Below the pieces are notes generated by a model that saw only the letters and a program-made list of their open reading frames with translations, was not told the DNA's origin and searched no databases. This document shows, piece by piece, positions 41,625-50,179 of a stretch of DNA of 64,000 nt. The DNA is from Crossiella sp. S99.2. Lineage in GTDB: Bacteria; Actinomycetota; Actinomycetes; Mycobacteriales; Pseudonocardiaceae. The stretch spans positions 1 through 64,000 of the forward strand of contig NZ_JALMDK010000020.1 in the NCBI RefSeq assembly GCF_023094165.1, in the 5' to 3' direction. The position numbers were made by a program, and so were the translations under genes. Numbering within the stretch: the stretch's first letter is position 1; each line of letters begins with the position of its first letter.

Positions 41625-43192
41625 CACCTGGTCAGGGCCACGATCAACCCTGCGTGGGCGGGTACCGGGAACTCGGACCGGGTGCCGTCAGGTGCCTTGC
41701 CGGCGGTCGACAGCAGTGCGTTTCCGGGGCGGGGCAGGGTGATCGTGGCCGGGTCTGGGCCGAGGTTGAGGAGGACCGCCAGGGTGTGTGACGGGGTGCT
41801 GCGGAGGTAGGCGAGACAGTGCGCCGGGAGGTCGTCCAGGGCCTCGTAATCGCCGCGGTGCAAGGCGGGGTTGGCGCGGCGCAGGGCGAGCAGGCGGCGG
41901 TAGAGGGTGAGGGTGGAGTGCGGGTCGGCGAGTTGGGATTCGACGGTGCCGGCCAGGTAGTGGGCGTTGGCGGGTAGCCAGGTGGCGTGGTCGGTGCTGG
42001 TCCAGGGCATGGGGCCGCGGACCTGGTCGCGGCCGAGCGGGTCCTGCCAGTGCGCGCGGGGAATGGGGAGGTCGGGCAGGCCGAGTTCCTCGCCGTAGTA
42101 CAGGGTCGGGGTGCCGCGCAGGGTGAGCAGGAGCAGGGCGGCGACGCGGGTGTGCTGCTGGCCGAGGCGGGTGGGCAGGCGTGGGCGGTCGTGGTTGGAC
42201 AGGACGTAGTTGGGCCAGGCTTCCGGGGGCAGCGCGGCTTCCTGGGCGTCGACGGCGGCGCGTAAAGCCTTGGCGTGCCAGGGGGTTTCGAGGAAATCGA
42301 AGTTGAAGGTGAAGTGCACACCGTTGAGTTGTGCGCCCAGGAAACGGGTTGCGGCGGTCCAGGGCATGGCTTCCACCTCGCCGATGGCGATGCGTTCCTG
42401 GCCGGTGCGGACGGTGTACTCGTCGAGCAGGGCACGGATTTCCGTTATATAGCAGTCCAGATCGGGATGCAGGCGGTCGTGCACGTGCCATTGGGTGTCG
42501 TAGTCGGGGTGTTGCAGGTCGGTGTCGTTGGGGGCGGGCAGTGGGCGGGGTGGGTTGTCGGTGAAGGCGGGGTCCTTGGCGATGAGGTGCAGGACGTCGA
42601 TGCGGAAGCCGTCCACGCCGCGATCAAGCCAGTGCCGCACCACGTTCAGCATCGCCGCGCGGAGTTCCGGGTTGCGCCAGTTGACATCCGGCTGGGTGCG
42701 GTGGAAGGAATGCAGGTAGTACTGGCCGGTGGCCTGGTCGAACTCCCAGGTCGAGCCGCCCTGTTCGCTGGTCCAATTGGACGGGGGTGTGCCGTCGGGG
42801 CGAGGGTCGGCCCAGACGTACCAGTCGTGCTTCGGATTGTCTTTGTTTGCACGGGATTCCTGGAACCAGGGGTGCTGGTCGGAGGTGTGGTTGGGCACGA
42901 AGTCGATGATCAGTTTGAGGCCGCGGGCGTGTGCCGCGGTGAGCAGGTCGGCGAAATCGGCGTCGGTGCCGAAGACCGGGTCGATGGCGGTGTGGTCGCT
43001 GATGTCGTAGCCGAAGTCGATCTGCGGCGAGGGGTAGACCGGGCACAGCCAGATCGCGTCCACGCCCAGGGTGTCCGCCAGATAGTCGAGTTTGCCAACC
43101 AGGCCAAGCAGATCGCCGATGCCGTCGCCGTCGCTGTCGGCGAAGCTGCGCGGGTAGACCTGGTAGATCACCGCGTCCCGCCACCAGTTCAC
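41621..43192 (-). CDS. GH13 alpha-glucosidase (oligo-1,6-glucosidase-like)
   Basis: A 523-residue GH13 enzyme. The family start is WWRDAVIYQVYPRSFADSDGDGIGDL, with region I IDFVPNHTSDQHPWF, the nucleophile in GFRIDVLHLIAKD, the acid/base in IAIGEVEAMPW, and the stabilising Asp in YVLSNHDRPRL. It hydrolyses short alpha-glucosides in the cytoplasm. GTG 43192 overlaps the SDR stop as GTGA, so it is translationally coupled to the SDR and part of the sugar-acid operon. Confidence 0.93.
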   Translation of the reverse strand: MNWWRDAVIYQVYPRSFADSDGDGIGDLLGLVGKLDYLADTLGVDAIWLCPVYPSPQIDFGYDISDHTAIDPVFGTDADFADLLTAAHARGLKLIIDFVPNHTSDQHPWFQESRANKDNPKHDWYVWADPRPDGTPPSNWTSEQGGSTWEFDQATGQYYLHSFHRTQPDVNWRNPELRAAMLNVVRHWLDRGVDGFRIDVLHLIAKDPAFTDNPPRPLPAPNDTDLQHPDYDTQWHVHDRLHPDLDCYITEIRALLDEYTVRTGQERIAIGEVEAMPWTAATRFLGAQLNGVHFTFNFDFLETPWHAKALRAAVDAQEAALPPEAWPNYVLSNHDRPRLPTRLGQQHTRVAALLLLTLRGTPTLYYGEELGLPDLPIPRAHWQDPLGRDQVRGPMPWTSTDHATWLPANAHYLAGTVESQLADPHSTLTLYRRLLALRRANPALHRGDYEALDDLPAHCLAYLRSTPSHTLAVLLNLGPDPATITLPRPGNALLSTAGKAPDGTRSEFPVPAHAGLIVALTRC

Positions 43193-43959
43193 GCGCTCAC
43201 CGCCGCCTTGGCCAGCACGCCGCCGTCGCAGACCAGCTGGGAGCCGGTGACGTAGCCGGAATCCTCGCCCAGCAACCAGATCGCCGCCCTGGCCGGTTCG
43301 ACCGGGTCCGCGAGACGGCCCAGCGGCACCTCCGCGCACAGCCGCTCGCGCAGTGCGGTGCGGCCGGATTCCGGGGTGCTGGCCCACATCAGCGGGGTTT
43401 CGGTGGGGCCGGGCACGATCGCGTTGACCCGGATCCCGTGCGCCGCATAGTCGATGGCCAGTGCGCGCGTCAGCGCGGACACCCCGCCCTTGCTTGCGGC
43501 GTAGGCACTGGTGCCGCCGTCGCCGAAGGCCACCGAGGCGGCAGGGGAGGAGCACAGCACCAGCGAACCGCCGACGCCGTGGTCCAGCATGGACGCGATC
43601 ACCGTGCAGGCGGCCAGGAAGGTGCCGGTGAGGTTGACCTCCAGCACCCGGTTCCAGTGCGACAGCGGCAGTTCGTGCGCCGGGCCGCCCAGATCGATGC
43701 CCGCCGCGGTCAGCAGACCGGTGGGCGGGGTGCCGAAGTGCCGCACCGCGGCGGCCACCGCCTGCCGGACCGAGGACTCGTCGGTCACGTCGCAGTGCAG
43801 GCCGATCGCGCTGGACTGGGCGGCGGCGATCTCCATCGCGCCCGCGGCGTCCGCGTCGAGCACCGCGACCGGGATGCCGGCCTGGCCGAGCAGCCCGACC
43901 GCGGCCCGGCCGATGCCCGAGGCTCCGCCGGTGACCACCACCATCCGTTGTGCCACCAC
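43189..43959 (-). CDS. Short-chain dehydrogenase/reductase
   Basis: A 256-residue classical SDR. The NAD(P) motif is VTGGASGIGRAAVGLL, the Ser at LVLCSSPAAS and the active-site YAASKGG. The C-terminus is GYVTGSQLVCDGG. The likely reaction is oxidation of a sugar or polyol, by context with GH13 and a sugar-acid dehydratase. I choose GTG 43959, which has AAGGAAACC upstream. The palindromic repeat R4 lies between it and the enolase-superfamily gene. Confidence 0.9.
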   Translation of the reverse strand: MVAQRMVVVTGGASGIGRAAVGLLGQAGIPVAVLDADAAGAMEIAAAQSSAIGLHCDVTDESSVRQAVAAAVRHFGTPPTGLLTAAGIDLGGPAHELPLSHWNRVLEVNLTGTFLAACTVIASMLDHGVGGSLVLCSSPAASVAFGDGGTSAYAASKGGVSALTRALAIDYAAHGIRVNAIVPGPTETPLMWASTPESGRTALRERLCAEVPLGRLADPVEPARAAIWLLGEDSGYVTGSQLVCDGGVLAKAAVSA

Positions 43960-43975
43960 GGTTTCCTTTCTTCCG

Positions 43976-44040
43976 GCGAGTTGGGCCAACTGGTACGCCG
44001 GGTTGGCTCAAGTGGGCGTGCCAGTTGGCCCAAGTGGTAC
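43976..44040. repeat. Intergenic palindromic repeat, copy R4
   Basis: The core hairpin has 17-bp arms at 43983-43999 (GGGCCAACTGGTACGCC) and 44015-44031 (GGCGTGCCAGTTGGCCC), one mismatch, and a 15-nt loop. It begins within 6 bp of the leftward enolase-superfamily stop (44046) and precedes the SDR gene of the same strand, so it may partly terminate or punctuate the operon. Confidence 0.85.
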
Positions 44041-44045
44041 GGGGT

Positions 44046-45182
44046 TCAGGGGATCAGCAGGGCGGCGGCGTTGGTGTAGCGCGCCAGGCGGTCCGGGTCC
44101 AGGTCGACGCCGAGGCCGGGGGAGTCCGGGATCGGCAGGGTGCCGTCCGGGTCGAGCCGGGGTGGGGCGGTGGTGATCTCGTCGAGGTAGGGCGCGCTGG
44201 TGCGGTACTCGACCAGGTCGGTGTCCGGCAACGCCGAGGCCAGCTGCAGGTCGGCGGCCAGGCCGACCGCGGTGTTCCAGCCGTGCGGGATCAGCCGCAC
44301 CCCGTGCGCCTCGGCCAGCCAGCCGATCCGGCGGCTCTCGCTCAGCCCGCCGACCTTGGTGCAGTCCGGCTGCACCAGGTCGAAACAGCCCTGCTGGAGG
44401 TAGGGCTGGAAGGACTGGCGGCGGGTGAGCACCTCGCCACCGGCGATGGGCACCGGCGAGCGCGCCCGCAGCACCGCGTGGTCGGCCATCGCGTCCGGGC
44501 GCAGCGGCTCCTCGAACCAGGCCACCGCGAACTCGGCGAGCATGCTCGCGGTGCGCAGCGCCCACTTCAGATCACCGCGCCAGAAGCCGTCGCTGCCGCC
44601 GGCGTCCACGGCCAGCAGCGCCTCCGGCCCGACCGCGGTCCGGGCGGCCCGCACGATCTCCTCATCCCGGGCCGCGCTCTCCCGGCCGAACGGTCCCCAG
44701 CCGATCTTGAAGGCGCGGAAACCGTTGGCGCGCAAGGCGAGCAGCTCCTCGGTCAGCCGGTGCGGCTGGTCCATCAGCACCGAGGCGTAGGGCCGCACCC
44801 GATCGCGGTACCGCCCGCCCAACAATCTACCGACCGGTTGGTAGCTGGACTGACCGAGCAGATCCCACAGCGCCAGGTCGATCCCGCTGATCGCGTGCGT
44901 GACCGCGCCGCCCCGGCCGAGCCAGAACGTGTGCTGGTGCAGGCGTTCGGTCAGCCGCTCGGGTTCCAGCGCGGACTGCCCGCGGTAGAGCGGTTCGAGT
45001 AACGCGAGCGCGGCGCGAACCAGGTCCTCGCTGCTCGAACAGCTGCCGATGCCGACCTGACCCGTGTCGGTGTGCACCGCGATCAGGGTGTGCACCACGT
45101 CCTCGGGGGTCAGCTCCTCGGTCCACCCGCCCGGCGGGGTGCCGCCACGTAACCCGGCGGCCCGGATCTCCCTGATCTGCAT
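44046..45182 (-). CDS. Enolase-superfamily dehydratase (mandelate racemase/MLE)
   Basis: A 378-residue member of the mandelate racemase subgroup. Metal ligands lie in LAVDAGGSD, AWFEEPL and IAGGE. The catalytic region is FKIGWGPF and the late base PHGWNT. Length and pattern fit sugar-acid dehydratases such as galactonate-type enzymes; the exact sugar is unknown. ATG 45182. It is divergent from a GntR/FCD regulator with a perfect palindrome between, so it is likely induced by its sugar acid. Confidence 0.9.
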   Translation of the reverse strand: MQIREIRAAGLRGGTPPGGWTEELTPEDVVHTLIAVHTDTGQVGIGSCSSSEDLVRAALALLEPLYRGQSALEPERLTERLHQHTFWLGRGGAVTHAISGIDLALWDLLGQSSYQPVGRLLGGRYRDRVRPYASVLMDQPHRLTEELLALRANGFRAFKIGWGPFGRESAARDEEIVRAARTAVGPEALLAVDAGGSDGFWRGDLKWALRTASMLAEFAVAWFEEPLRPDAMADHAVLRARSPVPIAGGEVLTRRQSFQPYLQQGCFDLVQPDCTKVGGLSESRRIGWLAEAHGVRLIPHGWNTAVGLAADLQLASALPDTDLVEYRTSAPYLDEITTAPPRLDPDGTLPIPDSPGLGVDLDPDRLARYTNAAALLIP

Positions 45183-45195
45183 GTCGGCAAGCTAC

Positions 45196-45215
45196 GACGA
45201 TTATCGATAATCGTC
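45196..45215. promoter_or_regulatory. Perfect 20-bp GntR operator
   Basis: GACGATTATCGATAATCGTC reads identically on both strands. It lies in the 59-bp gap between the divergent dehydratase gene and the FCD-type GntR gene, 14 bp from the former start. This is the expected binding site for that regulator and an AT-rich island in high-GC DNA. Confidence 0.8.
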
Positions 45216-45241
45216 AACCGATAGTGCGCTAGGGTGAGCCG

Positions 45242-45889
45242 GTGCGCCTGAACAACCACGGGACCCGCACCACGCGGACCTACATCGCCGAGACCCTGCG
45301 CGAGGCGATCATCACCGGCGAGCTGCCACCGGGGGAGAAGCTGCGCCAGGACCAGCTCGGCGCCGAGTTCGGCGTCAGCGCGGCCCCCGTGCGCGAGGCT
45401 CTGGCCCAGCTGGAGAGCGAGGGCCTAGTGGTGCACGCGCCCAACCGCGGCTCTTTCGTCGCCGAGATCACCGAACACGAACTGCGCGAGGTCCTGGCCC
45501 CACTGCGCCTGCACCTGGAGCGGTACGCACTCGATCGCGCGGTGGAATCCGGCCGGGACAAGCTGTGCGACCAGCTCGCCGAAGTGGTCGAGCAGATGGA
45601 CGCCGCCGCCCGGCGCGCCGACCTGCGCGCGGTCACCGAGGCCGACGTGCGCTTCCACCGGACCCTGGTCGAGGCGGGCGGCTCGCCGCAGACCAGTCAG
45701 CTGTGGGGCAGCATCCAGTGGCGGCTACGCGTGCAGTTCCAGGGCCTGGGCGATCCGGCACGGCGGCTGCACCGGATCACCGAGGAACACGCGGTGCTGC
45801 TGGAGGTCATCCGGGCCGGGGACACCGACGCCCGGCATGCCGCCCTGGACGAGCACATCGTGCAGGCGGTGGCCAAGCTGCTGGGTTAG
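45242..45889 (+). CDS. GntR family regulator (FadR/FCD subfamily)
   Basis: A 215-residue GntR regulator. The winged helix is TYIAETLREAIITGELPPGEKLRQDQLGAEFGVSAAPVREALAQLESEGLV. The FCD ligand domain contains the metal-binding acid/His residues DVRFHRTLVEAGG and EEHAVLLEVIRAGD. It probably senses a sugar acid or its breakdown product and controls the divergent dehydratase-SDR-glucosidase genes. GTG 45242. Confidence 0.92.
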   Translation: MRLNNHGTRTTRTYIAETLREAIITGELPPGEKLRQDQLGAEFGVSAAPVREALAQLESEGLVVHAPNRGSFVAEITEHELREVLAPLRLHLERYALDRAVESGRDKLCDQLAEVVEQMDAAARRADLRAVTEADVRFHRTLVEAGGSPQTSQLWGSIQWRLRVQFQGLGDPARRLHRITEEHAVLLEVIRAGDTDARHAALDEHIVQAVAKLLG

Positions 45890-45936
45890 CTCCGCCGATC
45901 CAGCAGGCAATGAGTTCGGCCTGCCGAAGGCCCGGC

Positions 45937-47049
45937 TCAGGACGCCCTGACGTTCATCCGGGTCGCGGTGGCCACCGCGGCAAAACCGTGCTCCAGCATC
46001 TCCTGTTCGTAAGCGCGGACCGCGTCGAGCAGGGGCGCGCCGGAGACCAGCCTGGTGGCCAGCAGACCGGCCTCGTGCACCGCGACCCCGGCGCTGATCC
46101 CGGCCGGGGGCATCGGGTGCGCCGCGTCGCCGACCAGCGTCACCGGCACCGGCGACCACGGGGCGGGACGGCTGGAGGTCTGGATGCTCGCGGGCACTAC
46201 GTACCGGAGGTCGGCCAGCCGGAGCAGCGCGGTCAGCGAGGGGTGCCAGTCCGAGAGGGCGCGTACCGCTAGTTCCAGCAGCTGCTCCGGGCCGAGGTCG
46301 AAGAACCCGGGGCCGCAGAGGTCGGCGGGCAGGGTCGCGCCCCACATGAGGTAATCCTCGCCAGAGGGCAGGCCGAACTCGGCCGGGTCGCGGCGGAACC
46401 GGTGCGCGGCCAGCGCGAGCGCGCGTCCGTCCTGCCCGCCCACGCCGAGAAAACCACCCAGTGCGGGTGCCGGGGTCAGCTCCCGGGTCCGCGCGGTCAG
46501 TGGGGTGCGGCCGTAGATCAGCCTGCGGTCCAGCGCGGACACCGGGAAGTCCGGCAGCAGCTGGCGACGGACCCCGGAGTTGACCCCATCCGCGGCGACC
46601 AGCAGATCACCGTCCACAGTGGACCCATTGGTGAGCAGCACCCGCACGCCGCCGTTGTCCAGAAGTTCGTAGCGGGCGAATCCGGCGCCGAACCGGGTCG
46701 AGTCCGCCAGCCCGCGCAGCATGATCCGGCGCAGGGTGAGCCGATCGACGGTGATGCCGGGGACGCCGGGCGGGAGGTCGATCTCGGTGTAGCCGCGCAG
46801 CTGTGGGTCGGCGAAGCTGACGCCGCCGTCAGCGATGCAGGCGGTGGCGACCGCCTGCTCGTAGTCCTCGGCTGGCAGCCAGGTGCGCAGTGCGGTGTGT
46901 CCGTTGCCGTTGAGGTGGATCCGGTAGCCCTGCGCGCGGGCGTCGATGGCGAGATCCCGTTCCAGGAGCAGCACGTCGACGCCATGCCGCCGCAGCCCGT
47001 GTGCCAGGCAGGGGCCGGCCAGCCCCGCCCCGCTGATCAGAACACGCAC
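45937..47049 (-). CDS. FAD-dependent monooxygenase
   Basis: A 370-residue class A flavin hydroxylase. GAGLAGPCLAHGLRRHG leads, DLLVAADGVNSGVRRQLL is in the middle, and VTLVGDAAHPMPPAGISAGVAVHEAGLLA holds the flavin. It resembles the monooxygenase at 29285 (RIHLNGNGHTALRTWLP vs RININATGHAALHACLP). GTG 47049 follows GGGAGG. It is divergent from a MarR gene with two palindromes between. It probably acts on an aromatic signal or antibiotic. Confidence 0.9.
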   Translation of the reverse strand: MRVLISGAGLAGPCLAHGLRRHGVDVLLLERDLAIDARAQGYRIHLNGNGHTALRTWLPAEDYEQAVATACIADGGVSFADPQLRGYTEIDLPPGVPGITVDRLTLRRIMLRGLADSTRFGAGFARYELLDNGGVRVLLTNGSTVDGDLLVAADGVNSGVRRQLLPDFPVSALDRRLIYGRTPLTARTRELTPAPALGGFLGVGGQDGRALALAAHRFRRDPAEFGLPSGEDYLMWGATLPADLCGPGFFDLGPEQLLELAVRALSDWHPSLTALLRLADLRYVVPASIQTSSRPAPWSPVPVTLVGDAAHPMPPAGISAGVAVHEAGLLATRLVSGAPLLDAVRAYEQEMLEHGFAAVATATRMNVRAS

Positions 47050-47064
47050 AAATAACCTCCCAGT

Positions 47065-47090
47065 GAGATCGTCTCGAATGAGATTATCTC
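47065..47090. promoter_or_regulatory. Tandem MarR operator palindromes
   Basis: GAGATCGTCTC (47065-47075) and GAGATTATCTC (47080-47090) are two 11-bp palindromes, centres 15 bp apart, lying between the divergent monooxygenase and MarR genes and overlapping the likely promoters. Confidence 0.75.
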
Positions 47091-47109
47091 GGATGTTAGC
47101 ATTGCGTCC

Positions 47110-47559
47110 ATGGCAGCTCAACCGATCGACCCGATGGCCCTCGGACTGCTGATGTACCGCGCCCACCAGCTCGCCAGGGCCAAGGCCAACCACGCGGCCC
47201 GGCCGGCCGGGATCGAGCTGCAGCACGCCGGGGTGCTGACCACGATCAGCACCGGTGAGGTGCACAGCCAGCGCGAATTGGGCCGCACCCTGGGCATCGA
47301 CAAGTCCACCCTGGTCCGCATCGTCGACGACCTGGAACGCCGGGATCTGGTGCGGCGGCAGCGATCCGACCACGACCGCCGCGCCTACGAGGTGGTGATC
47401 ACCGACGAGGGCGAACGGCGCCTGGGCGAGGCAGGCGAGCTGTTCCGCGCGGCGATGGTCGAACTCCTCGCCGTGCTCGACCCCGGCGAACAACGGCAGC
47501 TGCACGACCTGCTGGCCCGCTTCGCAGACCAGGAGCGAGCCGGGGACGAAACAGCGTGA
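47110..47559 (+). CDS. MarR family transcriptional regulator
   Basis: A 149-residue MarR regulator with HTH SQRELGRTLGIDKSTLVRIVDDLERRDLVRRQRSDHDRRAYEVVITDEG. ATG 47110. It probably represses itself and the divergent monooxygenase through the two GAGATxRTCTC palindromes. Its last 4 bases overlap the GTG start of the methyltransferase (GTGA), so the two are translated together. Confidence 0.93.
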   Translation: MAAQPIDPMALGLLMYRAHQLARAKANHAARPAGIELQHAGVLTTISTGEVHSQRELGRTLGIDKSTLVRIVDDLERRDLVRRQRSDHDRRAYEVVITDEGERRLGEAGELFRAAMVELLAVLDPGEQRQLHDLLARFADQERAGDETA

Positions 47560-48152
47560 AGCCGTACTGGAACACCAACGTCGCCCGGCACCCGGACATC
47601 CTGCGTGCCGTCCCCGCGGACTGCCGCGAAGCCCTGGACATCGGCTGCGGTGACGGCCTGCTCGCCCGGAAGCTGACCGCGAAAGCCAAGCGGGTCACCG
47701 GAATCGACAGCTCACCGCGGATGATCGCCCTCGCCCGCGAACTCGCGGCCGACCACCCGGACCTCGACTTCATCGAGGACGATTTCCGCACCGCCGACCT
47801 GCCCGCGGCGGGCTATGACTTCATCTGCTCGGTGGCCACCATCCACCACGTGGACCTGGCACCCGCCCTGCTCCGCCTGCGCGATCTGCTGCGCCCCGGC
47901 GGCACCCTGGTCGTGGTCGCGCTGGCCCGCTCGGAAACCTTGGGGGAGCGGACGTTCGCGGCCGCGGTGACGCCGATCGTGTGGAGCCTCAAGCGGTTAC
48001 GCCGCGCGCACAGCCCCGAGGGGATGCCCGGGGCCGAGGCGCGCCTGAGTTACGGCCAGGTGCGAGCCACCGCGGAACGCCTGCTGCCCGGCGTGCGCTA
48101 CCGCCGGCACATCCTGCGCCGGTACTCCCTGGCATGGACCAAACCCGGCTAG
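47556..48152 (+). CDS. Class I SAM-dependent methyltransferase
   Basis: A 198-residue methyltransferase. SAM motif I is ALDIGCGDGLLARKL, followed by RVTGIDSSPRMI and motif III-like DLLRPGGTLVVVAL. It acts on an unknown acceptor. GTG 47556 overlaps the MarR stop. It may act with the divergent flavin monooxygenase in modifying one compound. The palindromic repeat R5 follows directly. Confidence 0.88.
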   Translation: MKPYWNTNVARHPDILRAVPADCREALDIGCGDGLLARKLTAKAKRVTGIDSSPRMIALARELAADHPDLDFIEDDFRTADLPAAGYDFICSVATIHHVDLAPALLRLRDLLRPGGTLVVVALARSETLGERTFAAAVTPIVWSLKRLRRAHSPEGMPGAEARLSYGQVRATAERLLPGVRYRRHILRRYSLAWTKPG

Positions 48153-48162
48153 CACCCGCACA

Positions 48163-48247
48163 GTGTTGGCCGTTCTGGGCGGCGAGTTGGGCCAACTGGT
48201 ACGCCGGTTTGGCCCAAGCGGGCGTACCAGTTGGCCCAAGTGGTACG
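48163..48247. repeat. Intergenic palindromic repeat, copy R5
   Basis: The core hairpin has perfect 17-bp arms at 48189-48205 (GGGCCAACTGGTACGCC) and 48221-48237 (GGCGTACCAGTTGGCCC), with a 15-nt loop. A TGTTGGCCGTT unit precedes it. It fills the gap between two converging genes with stops at 48152 and 48258, the best position for a bidirectional terminator. Confidence 0.88.
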
Positions 48248-48257
48248 AGAGTGCGGA

Positions 48258-50003
48258 TCAGCTGGTGAGGGGGGCCATGGCTTTCCAGGTGCCGGGGGTG
48301 CCTGGGGTGACGCAGATCCAGCCGGGGGTGCCGCCTGCGGTGGGCTTGGCGTGCCAGCAGGTGTCGCCGGGCTGGAAGGGTGCGGTCATGCCGGCTGCCG
48401 CCGGGTCCTGGAGGCCGTACAGTTCGCGGCGGCCGCGGCCGTAGACCGGGGTGCTGGGGCTGAGGTGTGTGTTGTCGCTGAAGTCGGCGGTGCGTGAGTA
48501 GGCGAAGTCCAGGTGCAGGAGTTCGCCCTTGAACTCCCAGGGTTTGCTGGTCCGGTTGACCAGGCCGCGGATGAGCACGGCGGTGCCCGCGCTGCTGTGC
48601 AGGCACTTGCGCAGGGTGGCCGGTTCCGGGGCCGCGGCGTGCAGCAGGTCGGCCTCGCTGTGCAGGACCGGCTGCGGGGTGACCGTGGTCGTCTTCACCG
48701 CGTTGACGTAGTAGGCCAGCCGGTCCGCGGCCGGGGCGCCGGTGGTGTTCCGCGCGCAGTCGGTGAACACGTTGCCCGCGGAGTGGGTGTCGCCGATCAG
48801 GTCGACGTACAGGCCGCTCCAGTTGGTCTCGCGCACCGTGTTGTTCCGCACAGCGCCGCTGAAACCGTTGAGCAGCAAGCCGTAGGCGCCAGTGCCTGCG
48901 ACGGTGTTGCCGATGATCGAGCCGTGCCAGGTGCGGTTGACCGCGATGCCGTACTCGCTCATCGCGCGCACCGAGTTGCCCGCGATGACCGGCTGCTGGA
49001 ACCCGGCGGTGGCGACGTCCTTGGCGGTGTTGAGCACGATGCCGGACTCGGCGTCGTGCAGCACGTTGTCGGTGATCATCAGTGACGGCACGGTGACCTC
49101 GGCCGACTTGGCGATCTGCACGTTGACGCAGTTGAGCGCCACGTTCCGGACGACGTTGCCGCCGATTTGCGCGCTGCCTGGCGCGGAGAGGTACATGCCG
49201 TGCTGGCCCGGGATGCCGTGGATGACGTTGCCGCTGATCACCAGGCCGGCGCCGTGGCCGGAGCCGATGCCGAAGCAGTGGCCGGAGATGGTGTTGCCGC
49301 GGATGACGATGTTCTCGTTGGGACTGCTGTTCCACTGGCCGATGGCGAAGTCGTTGTTGTTGTCACCGCGACGGATCGGGCCGGGGTCGCCGCCGATGCC
49401 GGTGATGGTGTTGTCCGCGAACAGGGCCCCACGCAGCGAGCCGGTCCAGCGGATGCCGCCGCCGGCGTGGTGGGCGATCCGGCAGCCGGACACGGTGACG
49501 TTCGTACAGCCGTCGAAGCGGACCGCGGCCACCCCGTTGTAGGACAGATTCCCTTCCCCTGCAACGTGTTCGGTGCCGCGCCCGGTGAAACTCAGCTCGC
49601 GCACCGCCACACCGTCGGCGTTGCCGAACCGCAGGGTGGCCTTGCCCTTGCCACTGGCGTCGGTCTGGGTGAGCCGGGAGGCCCAGCCCGCGCCACGCAC
49701 GAGGATGTTGTTGGCCTGGATGAGAATCTCGCCGTTGACCCGGAAATCGCCGGGCGGGAAGTACACGGTGCCGCCGGCGACGGCCGCCTTGATCGTCGCG
49801 GCGATACCGGCGGTGTCATCGGCGATTCCGTCGCCGCGGGCGCCGAAGTCCTTGACGTTGAAGACCAGTGCGGACTCCGGCGCTGCCGGTGCGGCGTGTG
49901 CGGTGGCCGCCGGGGCCACCACCGCGGCCGCGGCCCCGATACCGCCGATCCGCAGGAAGCGCTTGCGGTCGAACTTCTTCGCCGGGTCGTGCGCGTGGTC
50001 CAT
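48258..50003 (-). CDS. Secreted parallel beta-helix protein (pectate-lyase-like)
   Basis: A 581-residue exported protein. A Tat-type leader (FDRKRFLRIGGIGAAAAVVAP) is followed by the pectate lyase superfamily 3 N-terminal block NVKDFGARGDGIADDTAGIAATIKAA. Many beta-helix turns contain NTITG, NTISG and NVIHG patterns. The C-terminal part (GDTCWHAKPTAGGTPGWICVTPGTPGTW) is an extra motif seen in glycan-binding secreted proteins. It probably degrades or binds a polysaccharide. I place the start at ATG 50003, with GGGGG 8 nt upstream. Confidence 0.85.
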   Translation of the reverse strand: MDHAHDPAKKFDRKRFLRIGGIGAAAAVVAPAATAHAAPAAPESALVFNVKDFGARGDGIADDTAGIAATIKAAVAGGTVYFPPGDFRVNGEILIQANNILVRGAGWASRLTQTDASGKGKATLRFGNADGVAVRELSFTGRGTEHVAGEGNLSYNGVAAVRFDGCTNVTVSGCRIAHHAGGGIRWTGSLRGALFADNTITGIGGDPGPIRRGDNNNDFAIGQWNSSPNENIVIRGNTISGHCFGIGSGHGAGLVISGNVIHGIPGQHGMYLSAPGSAQIGGNVVRNVALNCVNVQIAKSAEVTVPSLMITDNVLHDAESGIVLNTAKDVATAGFQQPVIAGNSVRAMSEYGIAVNRTWHGSIIGNTVAGTGAYGLLLNGFSGAVRNNTVRETNWSGLYVDLIGDTHSAGNVFTDCARNTTGAPAADRLAYYVNAVKTTTVTPQPVLHSEADLLHAAAPEPATLRKCLHSSAGTAVLIRGLVNRTSKPWEFKGELLHLDFAYSRTADFSDNTHLSPSTPVYGRGRRELYGLQDPAAAGMTAPFQPGDTCWHAKPTAGGTPGWICVTPGTPGTWKAMAPLTS

Positions 50004-50179
50004 CGTGTTGTCCCCCATCGGTTCCGCCCTGCGGCGACGGCCTGGTCGGAGATCAACGTAGTGCGCAGCCTGCCGGAAAACAGGCCCTGGCGGGTGGTAT
50101 TGCGCTATCGGGCAGTTCCACCCGGACAGCACGACACGAATGGCGTAGGTGTCGTGCTGTCCGGGCGGAGGCGCTGTGC

